Source: Tolumonas auensis DSM 9187
GTDB lineage: Bacteria > Pseudomonadota > Gammaproteobacteria > Enterobacterales > Aeromonadaceae
Direction of reading: 5' to 3'
NCBI RefSeq assembly: GCF_000023065.1
Contig: NC_012691.1
Span: 606,501-670,500 of the forward strand
Length of the DNA: 64,000 nt
Part shown: piece by piece, positions 7,566-17,462 of the stretch
Layout: every line of letters begins with the position of its first letter
Position numbering within the stretch: position 1 is the stretch's first letter
The notes under the pieces: model-generated
The model's database searches: none
What the model was told of the DNA's origin: nothing
The model's input: the letters and a program-made list of their open reading frames with translations, nothing else
Made by a program: the position numbers and the translations under genes

Positions 7566-9233
7566 TTATTTGGCGATTTTCTTATATTTGATGCGGTGTG
7601 GCTGTAACGCCTCGGCACCTAAGGTTTTCTTTTTCCACTCTTCGTAATCGGTAAAGTTACCTTCGAAGAAGCGGACGTTACCTTCATCGCTGTAATCCAG
7701 AATATGGGTCGCGATACGGTCAAGGAACCAGCGGTCATGCGAAATCACCATCGCACAGCCGGGGAATTCCAGCAGGGCATTTTCCAGCGCACGCAGCGTT
7801 TCAATGTCCAGATCGTTGGTTGGTTCGTCGAGTAACAGTACGTTACCGCCGGTCTGCAGCAGTTTTGCCAGATGCAGACGGCCGCGTTCACCACCGGAGA
7901 GTTCACCGACGCGTTTTTGCTGATCGACGCCTTTGAAGTTAAAGCGGCCGACATAGGCACGACTTGGGATCTCAAAATTACCGATCTTCAGGATGTCCTG
8001 ACCATTGGCCACTTCATCAAAGACGGTTTTCTTGTCATCCATGCTGTCACGGAACTGATCGACCGAGGCCAGAACGACTGTTTCACCTAAAGTGATGGTG
8101 CCGGAATCCGGTTGTTCCTTACCGCTCAGCATACGGAACAGGGTTGATTTACCCGCACCGTTCGGGCCGATAATACCGACAATCGCGCCTTTCGGAATGC
8201 TGAATGACAGGTTGTCGATCAGCTGACGATCACCGTAAGACTTGCTCAGACCTTCCACTTCGATCACTTTATCGCCCAGACGTGGTCCTGGCGGAATAAA
8301 GAGTTCGTTGGTCTCGTTACGTTTCTGGTAATCCTGACCATTAAGCTCTTCAAAACGAGACAGACGGGCTTTGCTCTTGGCCTGACGACCTTTCGGATTC
8401 TGACGTACCCACTCCAGCTCTTTCTCGATCGATTTACGACGAGCGGCTTCAGTAGAAGCTTCCTGCGCCAGACGAGCATCTTTTTGCTCCAGCCAAGAGG
8501 AGTAGTTACCTTCCCACGGGATACCTTCGCCGCGGTCCAGCTCCAGGATCCAGCCTGCTACGTTATCGAGGAAGTAACGGTCATGGGTGATCGCCACAAC
8601 GGTGCCTTCGTAGTCGTGCAGGAAGCGTTCCAGCCAGGCAACTGATTCGGCGTCTAAGTGGTTAGTTGGTTCGTCCAACAGCAGCATGTCTGGTTTTTCC
8701 AGCAGCAGACGGCACAGCGCAACGCGGCGACGTTCACCACCGGAGAGAACTTTAATTTGCGCATCCCACGCAGGCAGACGGAGTGCATCGGCAGCGCGTT
8801 CCAGCTGGTTTTCCATGTTGTGACCATCGTGAGACTGGATGATTGCTTCCAGTTCACCTTGTTCTTTAGCCAGTTTGTCGAAATCGGCATCGGGTTCGGC
8901 ATAGGCGGCATAGACTTCGTCCAGACGCGTCATGGCCCGTTTCAGATCACCCATGGCTTCTTCAACCGCTTCACGAACGGTCTGCTCCGGATCGAGCTTA
9001 GGCTCCTGCGGCAGGTAACCGATCTTGATACCGGGTTGCGGACGGGCTTCGCCTTCGATTTCGGTATCAATGCCGGCCATGATGCGCAGCAGGGTTGATT
9101 TACCAGCACCATTCAGACCGAGTACACCGATCTTGGCGCCCGGGAAGAACGAGAGGGAGATATTTTTTAAGATATGACGCTTAGGCGGTACGACTTTGCC
9201 CACGCGATTCATGGTGTAAATAAATTGCGCCAT
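7566..9233 (-). CDS. ettA: Energy-dependent translational throttle ABC-F protein EttA
   Basis: ABC-F ATPase that binds the ribosomal E site and gates entry into elongation according to ATP/ADP. 555 aa from ATG 9233 (MAQFIYTMNRVGKVV), matching the family's length exactly. The two ABC domains have Walker A GLNGAGKST (39-47) with LSGGERRR and LLLDEPTNHLD, and GPNGAGKST with LSGGERGR and LLLDEPTNDLD. The charged interdomain linker (KARLSRFEEL) is the ribosome-contacting arm. There are no membrane segments, as expected. It is a single-gene unit; the hairpin 14 bases after its stop has its T-run on the other strand. Confidence 0.97.
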   Translation of the reverse strand: MAQFIYTMNRVGKVVPPKRHILKNISLSFFPGAKIGVLGLNGAGKSTLLRIMAGIDTEIEGEARPQPGIKIGYLPQEPKLDPEQTVREAVEEAMGDLKRAMTRLDEVYAAYAEPDADFDKLAKEQGELEAIIQSHDGHNMENQLERAADALRLPAWDAQIKVLSGGERRRVALCRLLLEKPDMLLLDEPTNHLDAESVAWLERFLHDYEGTVVAITHDRYFLDNVAGWILELDRGEGIPWEGNYSSWLEQKDARLAQEASTEAARRKSIEKELEWVRQNPKGRQAKSKARLSRFEELNGQDYQKRNETNELFIPPGPRLGDKVIEVEGLSKSYGDRQLIDNLSFSIPKGAIVGIIGPNGAGKSTLFRMLSGKEQPDSGTITLGETVVLASVDQFRDSMDDKKTVFDEVANGQDILKIGNFEIPSRAYVGRFNFKGVDQQKRVGELSGGERGRLHLAKLLQTGGNVLLLDEPTNDLDIETLRALENALLEFPGCAMVISHDRWFLDRIATHILDYSDEGNVRFFEGNFTDYEEWKKKTLGAEALQPHRIKYKKIAK

Positions 9234-9320
9234 GGTGTTCTCTTGGTCATTACGGATGGTGGATAGTTTAGAGCATGGATTTGACAGGGAAAAGATCAAT
9301 GAACAGCATTCAGCAGAAAT

Positions 9321-9344
9321 AAAAAAACCCGCATCAGCGGGTTT
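9321..9344 (-). terminator. tRNA-Leu terminator
   Basis: On the minus strand, the AACCCGC/GCGGGTT stem with a TGAT loop is followed by TTTTT. It begins 5 bases after the encoded CCA end of the tRNA. Confidence 0.9.
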
Positions 9345-9348
9345 GATT

Positions 9349-9434
9349 TGGTGCCCAGGGTCGGACTCGAACCGACACAGTTATTCACCGGCGGATTTTG
9401 AATCCGCTGCGTCTACCGATTTCGCCACCTGGGC
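9349..9434 (-). tRNA. tRNA-Leu, anticodon CAA (codon UUG)
   Basis: 86 bases including the encoded CCA. The acceptor stem is GCCCAGG/CCTGGGC with A as discriminator. The D-arm contains GGCGAAATCGGTAGAC, the anticodon stem-loop is GCGGA-TTCAAAA-TCCGC (CAA at 34-36), the class II variable arm has an extra stem (CGGTGAATAACTG region), and the T-arm GTCGGTTCGAGTCCGAC is present. All class II Leu features fit. Confidence 0.98.
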
Positions 9435-9491
9435 ACACAATGCAAGAGTTTAACTTCCTGATAAATCAGTTAGCTTGTCTTACGGGGTCGC

Positions 9492-9519
9492 ATTATACAA
9501 AGCTAAGGCGTGAGCGCAA
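9492..9519 (-). promoter_or_regulatory. tRNA-Leu promoter
   Basis: On the minus strand, TTGCGC (9514-9519), a 16-bp spacer and a perfect TATAAT (9492-9497), followed by a GC-rich GCGACCCC discriminator. Such a discriminator is typical of stable-RNA promoters repressed by ppGpp in the stringent response. Confidence 0.85.
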
Positions 9520-9633
9520 ATTGTTTTTCGCGTGATCTGTCTCAGATGCTGAATAAATGCCCGGTTGATGAGTCGCATCTCGCTGTCTGACTCGGTTAGA
9601 ATGGGTTTCCCTGATTACTGGTATACATGAATT

Positions 9634-10155
9634 ATGAGTAAAACACCCCGTTCCCGCACCCGTCCGGTGTCTGCTAAGCCACTGACTGCCTTTAGTTCGA
9701 TTCCGCGGGCTGGTTTTCGTCGCCGGTTAGGTGCCTGGGCTATTGATACCTTGCTGGTGATCCCGTTACTGACTCTTGCGGGTTATCTGGCGTATGGTTT
9801 GAGCTATTTGCTGGTTATCAGCGGATTATTGTCATTAGAGGAAGGTGTCACCGCGAGTAACTGGCTGGCGCATCAGTTGTGGTTCAGCCTCTGGCTGGCT
9901 GGCGTGTTGTGCAGCTATTTTGTCTGGTTCTGGTGCCGGGAAGGGCAAACGCCGGGGATGCGCCGTTTTGAGATCCGGGTCCAAAATACCGATTCTACGT
10001 TGCTGAGCATCGGTCAGGCGCTGGTGCGTCTGGGAACTTCTGCGTTTGGCTTAGGTAATCTGATGGTGATTTTTGATCGCCGCGAGTTTCTGGCATTTCA
10101 GGATTACTGGGCTAATTGCGAAGTGGTGGTGACTGCACCGGGTGCGGGGCACTGA
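9634..10155 (+). CDS. RDD family inner membrane protein
   Basis: Small membrane protein with an RDD domain, a family of mostly unknown function that may transport ions or small solutes. 173 aa. It has a basic N-terminus (SKTPRSRTRPVSAKP), then the signature RRLGAWAIDTLLVIPLL with conserved Arg and Asp, a second hydrophobic segment around residues 45-75, a third around 85-110 (LWFSLWLAGVLCSYFVWFW), then the conserved GQTPGMRRFEIRV and the closing DYWANCEVV. It stands alone between the tRNA and the convergent lptG; no partner is visible to suggest a substrate. Confidence 0.88.
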   Translation: MSKTPRSRTRPVSAKPLTAFSSIPRAGFRRRLGAWAIDTLLVIPLLTLAGYLAYGLSYLLVISGLLSLEEGVTASNWLAHQLWFSLWLAGVLCSYFVWFWCREGQTPGMRRFEIRVQNTDSTLLSIGQALVRLGTSAFGLGNLMVIFDRREFLAFQDYWANCEVVVTAPGAGH

Positions 10156-10197
10156 GGTTTATCCGGCATCCGTGATTACAGATGCCGGCATTCATTT

Positions 10198-11268
10198 TCA
10201 GGTGCGGCGTTGCAGCATATAAATGGCAACACCCATGAAGATCAGGCTGGGCACGCTGGCCCCAATGACAGGGGGAACGTTATACACCAGGCTGAACGGG
10301 CCCAATACCTGATTGGCGACAAAGAAGGCAAAACCCATCATCACCCCGGAAATCAGCCGGGCACCCATACTCACTGAACGTAACGGACCAAAAATAGTGG
10401 ACGCAGCCAGCAGCAGCATGGCGATGACGCTGACAGGTGCCAGCAGTTTACGCCAGAACTCCAGTTCGTAGTCATCGACCTGTTGTCCGTTACTCTTCAT
10501 ATAGCTGATGTAGTTATATAGCCCTTGTGCAGAGAGCTCATCCGGGGATACCGAGACCACACCTAATTTGTCAGGGGTCAGGTTGGTTTTCCACACCCAA
10601 TCCGTCAGGTTTTTAAATTTTATCTGCTGTTTATCCTGTAATTGCGTGATCACAATATCTTTCAGGTGCCATGCCTGTTGCTGATAAACGGCCATCGCAG
10701 AACGGATAACTTCCTGTAATTCACCGTTCAGATTAAAACGGTACAGGGTGACGCCGCGCAGACTGCCATCACGGAACAGGGTATCAATACTGATAAAATC
10801 ATGACCTTCTTTAACCCAGATACCATAGGTTGAAGCGGTAATTTTGCCGCCACTGATGGCGCTGGTTTTGATATCGTGCGCTTTCTGTTCGGCTATCGGG
10901 GCTACATATTCACCAAGCAGCATGATCAGAAACATCACCGGTATGACTGTTTTCAGCGCAGAAATAACAATTTTCGCCCGGGAAAGACCTGCCGCCTGCA
11001 ATACCACCAGTTCACTGCTGCTGGCCAGCTGGCCAAGGCCAATCACACCACCCAGTAAGGCCGCCATGGGGAAAAACAGCACGGTGTCGCCCGGTATGGC
11101 ATAGAGCACCCGTAATATCGCATGGAAGGTGGTGAATGAACCTTCACCAACGTTCTGTAATTGATCCACAAATTTGATCAGTGATGACAGGCCTACCAGC
11201 ATGACGGTGCACATCAGGATCGCCATTATCACGGTGCGCCCGACATAGCGGTCGAGAATACCAAACAT
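10198..11268 (-). CDS. lptG: LPS export ABC transporter permease LptG
   Basis: One of two inner membrane permeases of the LptB2FG extractor that pulls LPS from the inner membrane into the Lpt bridge. 356 aa from ATG 11268 (MFGILDRYVGRTVIMAI), which overlaps the lptF stop; an ATG two codons upstream is possible. Six hydrophobic segments, three at each end, flank the large periplasmic jellyroll domain (about residues 130-260, GIWVKEGHDFISIDT...). It is translationally coupled to lptF, as in other gammaproteobacteria. Confidence 0.97.
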   Translation of the reverse strand: MFGILDRYVGRTVIMAILMCTVMLVGLSSLIKFVDQLQNVGEGSFTTFHAILRVLYAIPGDTVLFFPMAALLGGVIGLGQLASSSELVVLQAAGLSRAKIVISALKTVIPVMFLIMLLGEYVAPIAEQKAHDIKTSAISGGKITASTYGIWVKEGHDFISIDTLFRDGSLRGVTLYRFNLNGELQEVIRSAMAVYQQQAWHLKDIVITQLQDKQQIKFKNLTDWVWKTNLTPDKLGVVSVSPDELSAQGLYNYISYMKSNGQQVDDYELEFWRKLLAPVSVIAMLLLAASTIFGPLRSVSMGARLISGVMMGFAFFVANQVLGPFSLVYNVPPVIGASVPSLIFMGVAIYMLQRRT

Positions 11269-12371
11269 CAGCATTTTTCCTTATGCCAGTAAATACGCAG
11301 ACGCTGCCACAATCGGGTGCTTTTAATATTCATCGGAACAGCAAACAGCAGCGTGAACAGAACAGGGATGATATACAAACCCGGCATCTCCGGCAGTTGC
11401 CCGCGCTCGATGGCTGACTGACCGGCACTCAGCAGCAGGAAGTAACTGAGATAAAGCATGACTGCCGGAAGCAGTTTGGCATATCGCCCCTGACGCGGGT
11501 TAACGACTGCCAGAGGCACCGCTATCAGCGTCATTAACGGAATGGAAAGGGGTAATACCACCCGCCATTGCCATTCGGCGATCTGTTTCTTGTCGGTGCT
11601 GTTATAGAGCGCCGATGACGGCAGTGCTCTGGCTTTAGGGGTAGAGGGTTCAATATCCTTACGTTGCAGTTGCGCTTTGTATTCCGCAAAGTTGGCAATA
11701 CTGAACTGGGTTGAAGGTGGCGTGCCTGCATAGCGTTTGCCATTCGCCAGTGTTACCCAGGGCGTTCCCTGTGCATCATTCGTCAGGTGACCGCTGGCCG
11801 CAACGATAATGGCGGCTTCTGCCGGATCGGGGCTGCGCTGTAACAGAAAGATTCGTTGCAAACTGCGGCCGGAGTCCTGAACATCCTCCACATAAGCGGT
11901 AAGATGTCCGCCATCCAGACTCAGAAAGCGGCCGCTTTCTAACGGGATCGACAAGGGATCTGCTTTCGCGGCGTCTAGCAGCTGGGATTGTTTCTCTCTG
12001 GCCATCGGCGCTAACCACATGGTGTTCACGGTAGCGACTACGGTGGTGAGCAATGCCAGCACCAGACTGATGCGCATGATATAGGATGGGCCGACACCAA
12101 TCGCACGCAGTACGGTCATTTCACTGTCGGCATACAGCCGGCCATGAGCAAACAAAATCGCGATAAACAGGCTGATAGGCAGTAGTAACAATCCCATATA
12201 AGGAATGTTAAGCAGCATCATCTGGCCGATCAGTGAAGAGGGTATAGAACCATCGGCCGCTCTTGCCAGGATCCGGATAAATTGCTGACTGGTAAAAATC
12301 AGCAGCAGGATCAGCAGGATTGACAGCTGAGTTTTGAGTGTTTCTTTAAATATATAACGGAAAACTATCAC
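11268..12371 (-). CDS. lptF: LPS export ABC transporter permease LptF
   Basis: Partner permease of LptG in LptB2FG. I place the start at GTG 12371 (VIVFRYIFKETLKTQLSIL): GAGG lies 5 bases upstream and the resulting 367 aa matches the family (366 in E. coli). A longer frame upstream has no counterpart. The N-terminal membrane block includes LLLIFTSQQFIRIL, followed by GRLYADSEMTVLRAIG, which corresponds to the LptB coupling helix. The periplasmic domain covers about residues 110-250 and three C-terminal membrane segments follow. The divergent neighbour is pepA, the arrangement seen in E. coli. Confidence 0.95.
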   Translation of the reverse strand: MIVFRYIFKETLKTQLSILLILLLIFTSQQFIRILARAADGSIPSSLIGQMMLLNIPYMGLLLLPISLFIAILFAHGRLYADSEMTVLRAIGVGPSYIMRISLVLALLTTVVATVNTMWLAPMAREKQSQLLDAAKADPLSIPLESGRFLSLDGGHLTAYVEDVQDSGRSLQRIFLLQRSPDPAEAAIIVAASGHLTNDAQGTPWVTLANGKRYAGTPPSTQFSIANFAEYKAQLQRKDIEPSTPKARALPSSALYNSTDKKQIAEWQWRVVLPLSIPLMTLIAVPLAVVNPRQGRYAKLLPAVMLYLSYFLLLSAGQSAIERGQLPEMPGLYIIPVLFTLLFAVPMNIKSTRLWQRLRIYWHKEKC

Positions 12372-12536
12372 GCAGGCCTCGGGAAAACTTGTAATTACTG
12401 GCGAATCGCTAAAAAATAGTTGCCTTACTTCCATTTTATGATGTTTTGCGTACCGAACCTGTTCATCCTGAGCAGGTGGGTCGGCCCCTATTATCGACCA
12501 ATCGGTGGGCTTTGTCTTTAGTTGCAAGGAGTCCTC

Positions 12537-14039
12537 ATGGAATTCGGCGTTAAAAGTGGCAGCCCGGAGAAGCAGCGCAGTGCCTGTATCGTGGTCGGTG
12601 TATTCGAACCACGTCGTTTATCTGCCGTAGCTGAACAACTGGATCGCGTCAGTGACGGGTATCTGAGCTCTTTGCTGCGTCGTGGTGATCTGGAGGGTAA
12701 AACCGGTCAGATGCTGCTGTTGCATCAGGTTCCCGGGGTGCTGAGTGAGCGTGTACTGCTGGTCGGTTGCGGGAAAGAACGTGAGCTGGATGAGCGTCAG
12801 TTCAAACAGATCATTCAGAAAACGATCAGTACATTGAATGAAACCGGATCGATGGAAGCGGTCTGCTTTTTGACAGAATTGCATGTCAAAGGACGGGATG
12901 CCTACTGGAAGGTAAGACAAGCGGTCGAAACCGCGCAAAACAGTCTTTATACTTTTGATCAATTCAAGACCAATAAAGCGGAATTACGCCGTCCGTTACG
13001 GAAACTGGTCTTTAATGTGGCGACCCGTCGTGAATTGTCGATTGGTGAGAAAGCCATTGCCCATGGTCTGGCGATTTCGAACGGCATGAAAATCTGCCGT
13101 GATGTGGCCAATATGCCGCCAAATATCTGTACACCGGCTTATCTGGCATCACAGGCGCGTCGTCTGGCGGACAGCTGCCAGTACATCACCACGAAAGTGA
13201 TTGGTGAACAGCAGATGGCGGAGCTGGGCATGAATGCTTATCTGGCGGTGGCCAAAGGTTCATCTAATGAAGCCATGATGTCGGTAATGGAGTATAAAGG
13301 GCACCCGGATGCCAAGCCGATTGTGCTGGTGGGCAAAGGGCTGACCTTTGACTCGGGTGGTATTTCCATCAAACCTGCTGAAGGCATGGATGAGATGAAA
13401 TACGACATGGGCGGTGCAGCGTCGGTATTAGGTACCATGACGGCACTGGCGGAACTGAAACCGCCAATCAATGTGATTGGTGTGCTGGCCGGTGCAGAGA
13501 ACATGCCGGATGGTAAAGCTTACCGGCCCGGTGATATTCTGACCTCCATGTCAGGCCAGACCATTGAAGTGCTGAATACCGATGCGGAAGGGCGTCTGGT
13601 ATTGTGCGATGTGCTGACTTACGTTGAGCGTTTTGAACCGGAATCGGTGGTGGATATCGCGACCCTGACCGGCGCCTGTGTGATTGCACTGGGCAGCCAT
13701 GCCAGCGGTCTGATGTCGAATCATAACCCGCTGGCGCATGAGTTGCTGAACGCGTCAGAGTTATCGGGCGACAAAGCCTGGCGTTTGCCGTTGTGGGATG
13801 AGTATCAGGAACAGATTGAAAGTCCGTTTGCTGATATGGTAAACACCGGTGGCCGTCCTGCCGGGGCGATTACGGCAGGTGCATTCCTCAGCCGTTTCAC
13901 CAAAAAATACAACTGGGCACATCTGGATATCGCCGGAACCGCCTGGAAGTCAGGTAAAGAGAAAGGTTCTACCGGTCGTCCGGTACCATTGCTGACGCAG
14001 TTTTTATTAAACCGCGCCGGTGTAGAAGTCGAAGACTAA
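12537..14039 (+). CDS. pepA: Leucyl aminopeptidase A / multifunctional DNA-binding PepA
   Basis: Mn/Zn-dependent M17 aminopeptidase, hexameric; in E. coli it also binds DNA (cer/XerCD recombination, carAB regulation). 500 aa from ATG 12537 ([20 protein letters not shown]), nearly identical to E. coli over this stretch; AAGGAG 10 bases upstream supports this start rather than one five codons earlier. Metal and active-site motifs [16 protein letters not shown] and [12 protein letters not shown] are intact. It is followed by holC and valS in the classical pepA-holC-valS order. Confidence 0.98.
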   Translation: MEFGVKSGSPEKQRSACIVVGVFEPRRLSAVAEQLDRVSDGYLSSLLRRGDLEGKTGQMLLLHQVPGVLSERVLLVGCGKERELDERQFKQIIQKTISTLNETGSMEAVCFLTELHVKGRDAYWKVRQAVETAQNSLYTFDQFKTNKAELRRPLRKLVFNVATRRELSIGEKAIAHGLAISNGMKICRDVANMPPNICTPAYLASQARRLADSCQYITTKVIGEQQMAELGMNAYLAVAKGSSNEAMMSVMEYKGHPDAKPIVLVGKGLTFDSGGISIKPAEGMDEMKYDMGGAASVLGTMTALAELKPPINVIGVLAGAENMPDGKAYRPGDILTSMSGQTIEVLNTDAEGRLVLCDVLTYVERFEPESVVDIATLTGACVIALGSHASGLMSNHNPLAHELLNASELSGDKAWRLPLWDEYQEQIESPFADMVNTGGRPAGAITAGAFLSRFTKKYNWAHLDIAGTAWKSGKEKGSTGRPVPLLTQFLLNRAGVEVED

Positions 14040-14069
14040 CAGGATGGGGCGGTGACGTCCCTTTACTTC

Positions 14070-14531
14070 ATGCCACAGGTCACTTTTTATTTACTGCCGG
14101 ATGAGGCATCGCCGACACAGATTTGTGATGGCTTAAGCCATGTCGTCGCTGTGTTAGCCTGCCAGCTGACGACAGAACGTTTCCGCCAGAATCAGACGCT
14201 GTTTTTGCTGACGCAGACACAAGTGCAGGCGGAGCAGCTAGACGAAATGTTGTGGCAGCAGGATCCGCATAGTTTTGTGCCACACGGCCTGTCAGACGAA
14301 GCGACAGTGACTCAGGCTCCTGTCGAGATCGGTACCGGTATGCCTAAACGCAGCCGGCAGGTGCTGATCAATTTAGCTGACGGGATCCCGGCTTTTGCCG
14401 GACGTTTTGCTCAGATCATTGATTTCGTCCCTGCTGACGAAATTCAAAAACAACAGGCGCGCGAACGCTACAAGCAGTATCGGGCGCTGGGTTTCACGCT
14501 GGAGACGGTGCCTGCACCGCAACTCCCATAA
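14070..14531 (+). CDS. holC: DNA polymerase III chi subunit
   Basis: Clamp-loader accessory subunit that links the psi subunit to SSB during replication. 153 aa from ATG 14070 (MPQVTFYLLPDE); a GTG at 14052 with AGGATGGGGC upstream is an alternative start giving 159 aa. Typical features are VTFYLL at the start, the central QLDEMLWQQDPHSFVPHGL, PVEIGTGMPKRSRQVLINL, and RERYKQYRALGF near the end. It lies 18 bases before valS, as in E. coli. Confidence 0.95.
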   Translation: MPQVTFYLLPDEASPTQICDGLSHVVAVLACQLTTERFRQNQTLFLLTQTQVQAEQLDEMLWQQDPHSFVPHGLSDEATVTQAPVEIGTGMPKRSRQVLINLADGIPAFAGRFAQIIDFVPADEIQKQQARERYKQYRALGFTLETVPAPQLP

Positions 14532-14549
14532 TCAGACAGATGAAGACAG

Positions 14550-17402
14550 ATGGAAAAGACGTTTAATCCGAACGCCATTGAACAGGCGATGTACCAGCAC
14601 TGGGAAAGCCAGGGCTATTTCAAACCGAGTGGCGACAGCAGCAACGGCAATTACTGCATCGTGATCCCGCCGCCAAACGTCACCGGTAGCCTGCACATGG
14701 GCCATGCTTTCCAGCAGACCATCATGGATGCCCTGATCCGTTATCAGCGCATGCTGGGTAAAAACACCCTGTGGCAAGTAGGTACTGACCATGCGGGTAT
14801 CGCAACCCAGATGGTGGTGGAACGTAAGATCGCCGCTGAAGAAGGTAAGACCCGTCACGATTATGGCCGTGAAGCCTTCATCGACAAGATCTGGCAGTGG
14901 AAGGAAGAATCCGGCGGCACCATCACCCGTCAGATGCGCCGTCTGGCGGCTTCGGTAGACTGGGATCGTGAAGCGTTCACCATGGACCCGGCTTTGTCAC
15001 ATGCGGTACAGGAAGTGTTCGTACGTCTGTATGAACAGGATCTGATCTATCGCGGCAAGCGTCTGGTGAACTGGGATCCGAAACTGCACACCGCGATCTC
15101 TGATCTGGAAGTTGAGAACAAAGAAGTTAAAGGCAACATGTGGCATCTGCGCTATCCGCTGGCGGATGGCGAGAAGACCGCAGAAGGTAAAGATTACCTG
15201 ATCGTGGCGACCACGCGTCCGGAAACCATGCTGGGTGATACCGCAGTGGCGGTGAATCCGGAAGATCCGCGTTACAAGGCGCTGATTGGCAAGTTTATCG
15301 AACTGCCGCTGGTAGGCCGTCGTATTCCTATCGTAGCTGACGAACATGCGGACATGGAAAAAGGTACCGGTTGTGTGAAGATCACCCCGGCGCACGATTT
15401 CAATGACCATGAAGTGGGTAAACGTCAGCACCTGCCAATGATCAACATTTTCACGCTGGACGCGCATATCCGTGCCGAAGCAGAAGTGTATGACAGCAAA
15501 GGCAATCCAAACGATGCGTATCCTGCTGCCATGCCGGCTGAGTTCGCTGGTCTGGAGCGTTATGCCGCGCGTAAAGCGATTGTGGCTGCGCTGGAAGCGA
15601 AAGGTCTGATGGACGAGATCAAGGATCACGTGCTGCAGCAGCCTTACGGCGACCGTGGTGGTGTACCGATCGAACCGATGCTGACCGACCAGTGGTATGT
15701 GCGTGCGGATGTGCTGGCGAAACCGGCGATTGAAGCGGTGGAAGATGGCCGTATTCAGTTCGTACCGAAACAGTACGAAAACATGTACTTCTCCTGGATG
15801 CGCGATATTCAGGACTGGTGTATCTCCCGTCAGTTGTGGTGGGGTCACCGTATTCCTGCATGGTATGACAACAACGGTAAAGTGTATGTTGGCCGTAATG
15901 AAGCAGAAGTACGTGCGAATTACAGTCTGGCTGCTGATGTGGCGCTGCGTCAGGACGAAGACGTGCTGGATACCTGGTTCAGTTCCGCGCTGTGGACGTT
16001 CTCCACGCTGGGCTGGCCGGAACAAACGCCTGAGCTGAAAACCTTCCATCCGACCGATGTGCTGGTGACCGGCTTTGACATCATATTCTTCTGGGTTGCG
16101 CGCATGATCATGATGACCATGCACTTCGTGAAAAACGAAGACGGCACTCCGCAGGTACCGTTCAAAACTGTGTATGTGACTGGTCTGATCCGTGATGAAG
16201 AAGGTCAGAAGATGTCGAAGTCCAAGGGTAACGTACTTGACCCGCTGGATATGATCGACGGTATTTCGCTGCCGGATCTGCTGGAAAAACGCACCGGCAA
16301 CATGATGCAGCCGCAGCTGGCCGAGAAGATTGGCAAGCGTACCGAGAAGCAGTTCCCGGACGGGATTGAAGCGCATGGTACCGATGCATTGCGCTTTACG
16401 CTGGCGGCACTGGCCTCTACCGGTCGTGACATCAACTGGGACATGAAACGTCTGGATGGTTACCGCAACTTCTGTAACAAACTGTGGAACGCCAGCCGTT
16501 ATGTGCTGATGAACACTGAAGAGCAGGATTGTGGTTTTTCCGGTGGCGAAATGCAGTTCAGTCTGGCGGATCGCTGGATCACCTCTCAGCTGCAACTGAC
16601 CATCCAGGAACTGCGTCATGCGATGGATACCTATCGCTTCGACCAGGCGGCCGGTGTGCTGTATGAGTTTATCTGGAACCAGTTCTGTGACTGGTATCTG
16701 GAGCTGACCAAGCCGGTGCTGTGGCACGGCAGCGAAGCAGAACAGCGCGCGACCCGTCATACACTGGTGACTGTGCTGGAAAGTCTGCTGCGTCTGGCGC
16801 ATCCGATCATGCCGTTCATGACCGAATCAATCTGGAAATCTGTCGCACCGCTGGCCGGCATCCATGCTGACACACTGATGCTGCAGGCTTACCCGGAATT
16901 TGATGCGGCGAAAGTGGATGAAGTGGCACTGGCGGATCAGGAATGGGTGAAACAGTTCATCGTTAGTGTACGTAACATTCGTGCTGAGATGAACGTGGCG
17001 CCAAGTGTACCGCTGAATGTATTGCTGAAAGCCGATGCGGCAGACAGCAAACGCGCAGCGGACAACGCAGCGTTCCTGAAGTCACTGGCGAAGCTGGAAA
17101 CCATCACTGTACTGGCGGCTGGCGACGAAGAGCCGTTATCTGTGAAGAAACTGATCGGTAACACTGAGCTGCTGATCCCGATGGCTGGTCTGATCGACAA
17201 AGAAGCTGAGCTGGCACGTCTGGCGAAAGAAGTTGAGAAGCTGGAAAAAGAGTGTGGCCGTATCGAAGGCAAGCTGGGTAACGAAGCGTTTGTTGCCAAG
17301 GCACCGGAAGCGGTGATCATCAAAGAGCGTGAGAAGCTGACTGATTATCAGAGCCAGCTGACCAAGCTGAAAGAACAGCAGGAAACCATCAAGTCACTGT
17401 AA
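14550..17402 (+). CDS. valS: Valine-tRNA ligase
   Basis: Class I aminoacyl-tRNA synthetase charging tRNA-Val, with an editing domain that hydrolyses Thr-tRNA. 950 aa (E. coli 951). The HIGH-type motif HMGH is at residues 49-52 in [14 protein letters not shown]. The CP1 editing domain contains [27 protein letters not shown] is at about 553-557 in [16 protein letters not shown]. The C-terminal coiled-coil arm starts around residue 885 ([19 protein letters not shown]). It closes the pepA-holC-valS group and ends in a strong terminator. Confidence 0.99.
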   Translation: MEKTFNPNAIEQAMYQHWESQGYFKPSGDSSNGNYCIVIPPPNVTGSLHMGHAFQQTIMDALIRYQRMLGKNTLWQVGTDHAGIATQMVVERKIAAEEGKTRHDYGREAFIDKIWQWKEESGGTITRQMRRLAASVDWDREAFTMDPALSHAVQEVFVRLYEQDLIYRGKRLVNWDPKLHTAISDLEVENKEVKGNMWHLRYPLADGEKTAEGKDYLIVATTRPETMLGDTAVAVNPEDPRYKALIGKFIELPLVGRRIPIVADEHADMEKGTGCVKITPAHDFNDHEVGKRQHLPMINIFTLDAHIRAEAEVYDSKGNPNDAYPAAMPAEFAGLERYAARKAIVAALEAKGLMDEIKDHVLQQPYGDRGGVPIEPMLTDQWYVRADVLAKPAIEAVEDGRIQFVPKQYENMYFSWMRDIQDWCISRQLWWGHRIPAWYDNNGKVYVGRNEAEVRANYSLAADVALRQDEDVLDTWFSSALWTFSTLGWPEQTPELKTFHPTDVLVTGFDIIFFWVARMIMMTMHFVKNEDGTPQVPFKTVYVTGLIRDEEGQKMSKSKGNVLDPLDMIDGISLPDLLEKRTGNMMQPQLAEKIGKRTEKQFPDGIEAHGTDALRFTLAALASTGRDINWDMKRLDGYRNFCNKLWNASRYVLMNTEEQDCGFSGGEMQFSLADRWITSQLQLTIQELRHAMDTYRFDQAAGVLYEFIWNQFCDWYLELTKPVLWHGSEAEQRATRHTLVTVLESLLRLAHPIMPFMTESIWKSVAPLAGIHADTLMLQAYPEFDAAKVDEVALADQEWVKQFIVSVRNIRAEMNVAPSVPLNVLLKADAADSKRAADNAAFLKSLAKLETITVLAAGDEEPLSVKKLIGNTELLIPMAGLIDKEAELARLAKEVEKLEKECGRIEGKLGNEAFVAKAPEAVIIKEREKLTDYQSQLTKLKEQQETIKSL

Positions 17403-17430
17403 CCGGTGATGCGGTTGATGGTTCGTTGAT

Positions 17431-17462
17431 AAAAAAGCGCTGATAATTCAGCGCTTTTTTTT
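17431..17462. terminator. Bidirectional terminator between valS and lysR
   Basis: Stem AGCGCTGA/TCAGCGCT (17436-17443, 17448-17455) with A6 before and T8 after, so both strands show a U-tract. The lysR stop codon (17448-17450) lies inside the right arm. Confidence 0.92.

Noticed and set aside
7373-7618. 81-codon minus-strand frame over the candidate small RNA
   Set aside because: It overlaps the 3' end of ettA, lacks a ribosome binding site at either Met and has no recognisable domain; the RNA signals on the plus strand explain the region better.
11268-12527. Longer LptF with 52 extra N-terminal residues
   Set aside because: The extra part would cross the pepA start region, has no family counterpart, and the GTG at 12371 has a well-spaced GAGG.
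14997-16802. 601-codon open frame antisense to valS
   Set aside because: It lies wholly inside the conserved valS coding sequence; His/Gln/Arg-rich composition is what the reverse complement of this codon usage gives, and no ribosome binding site or known domain is visible.
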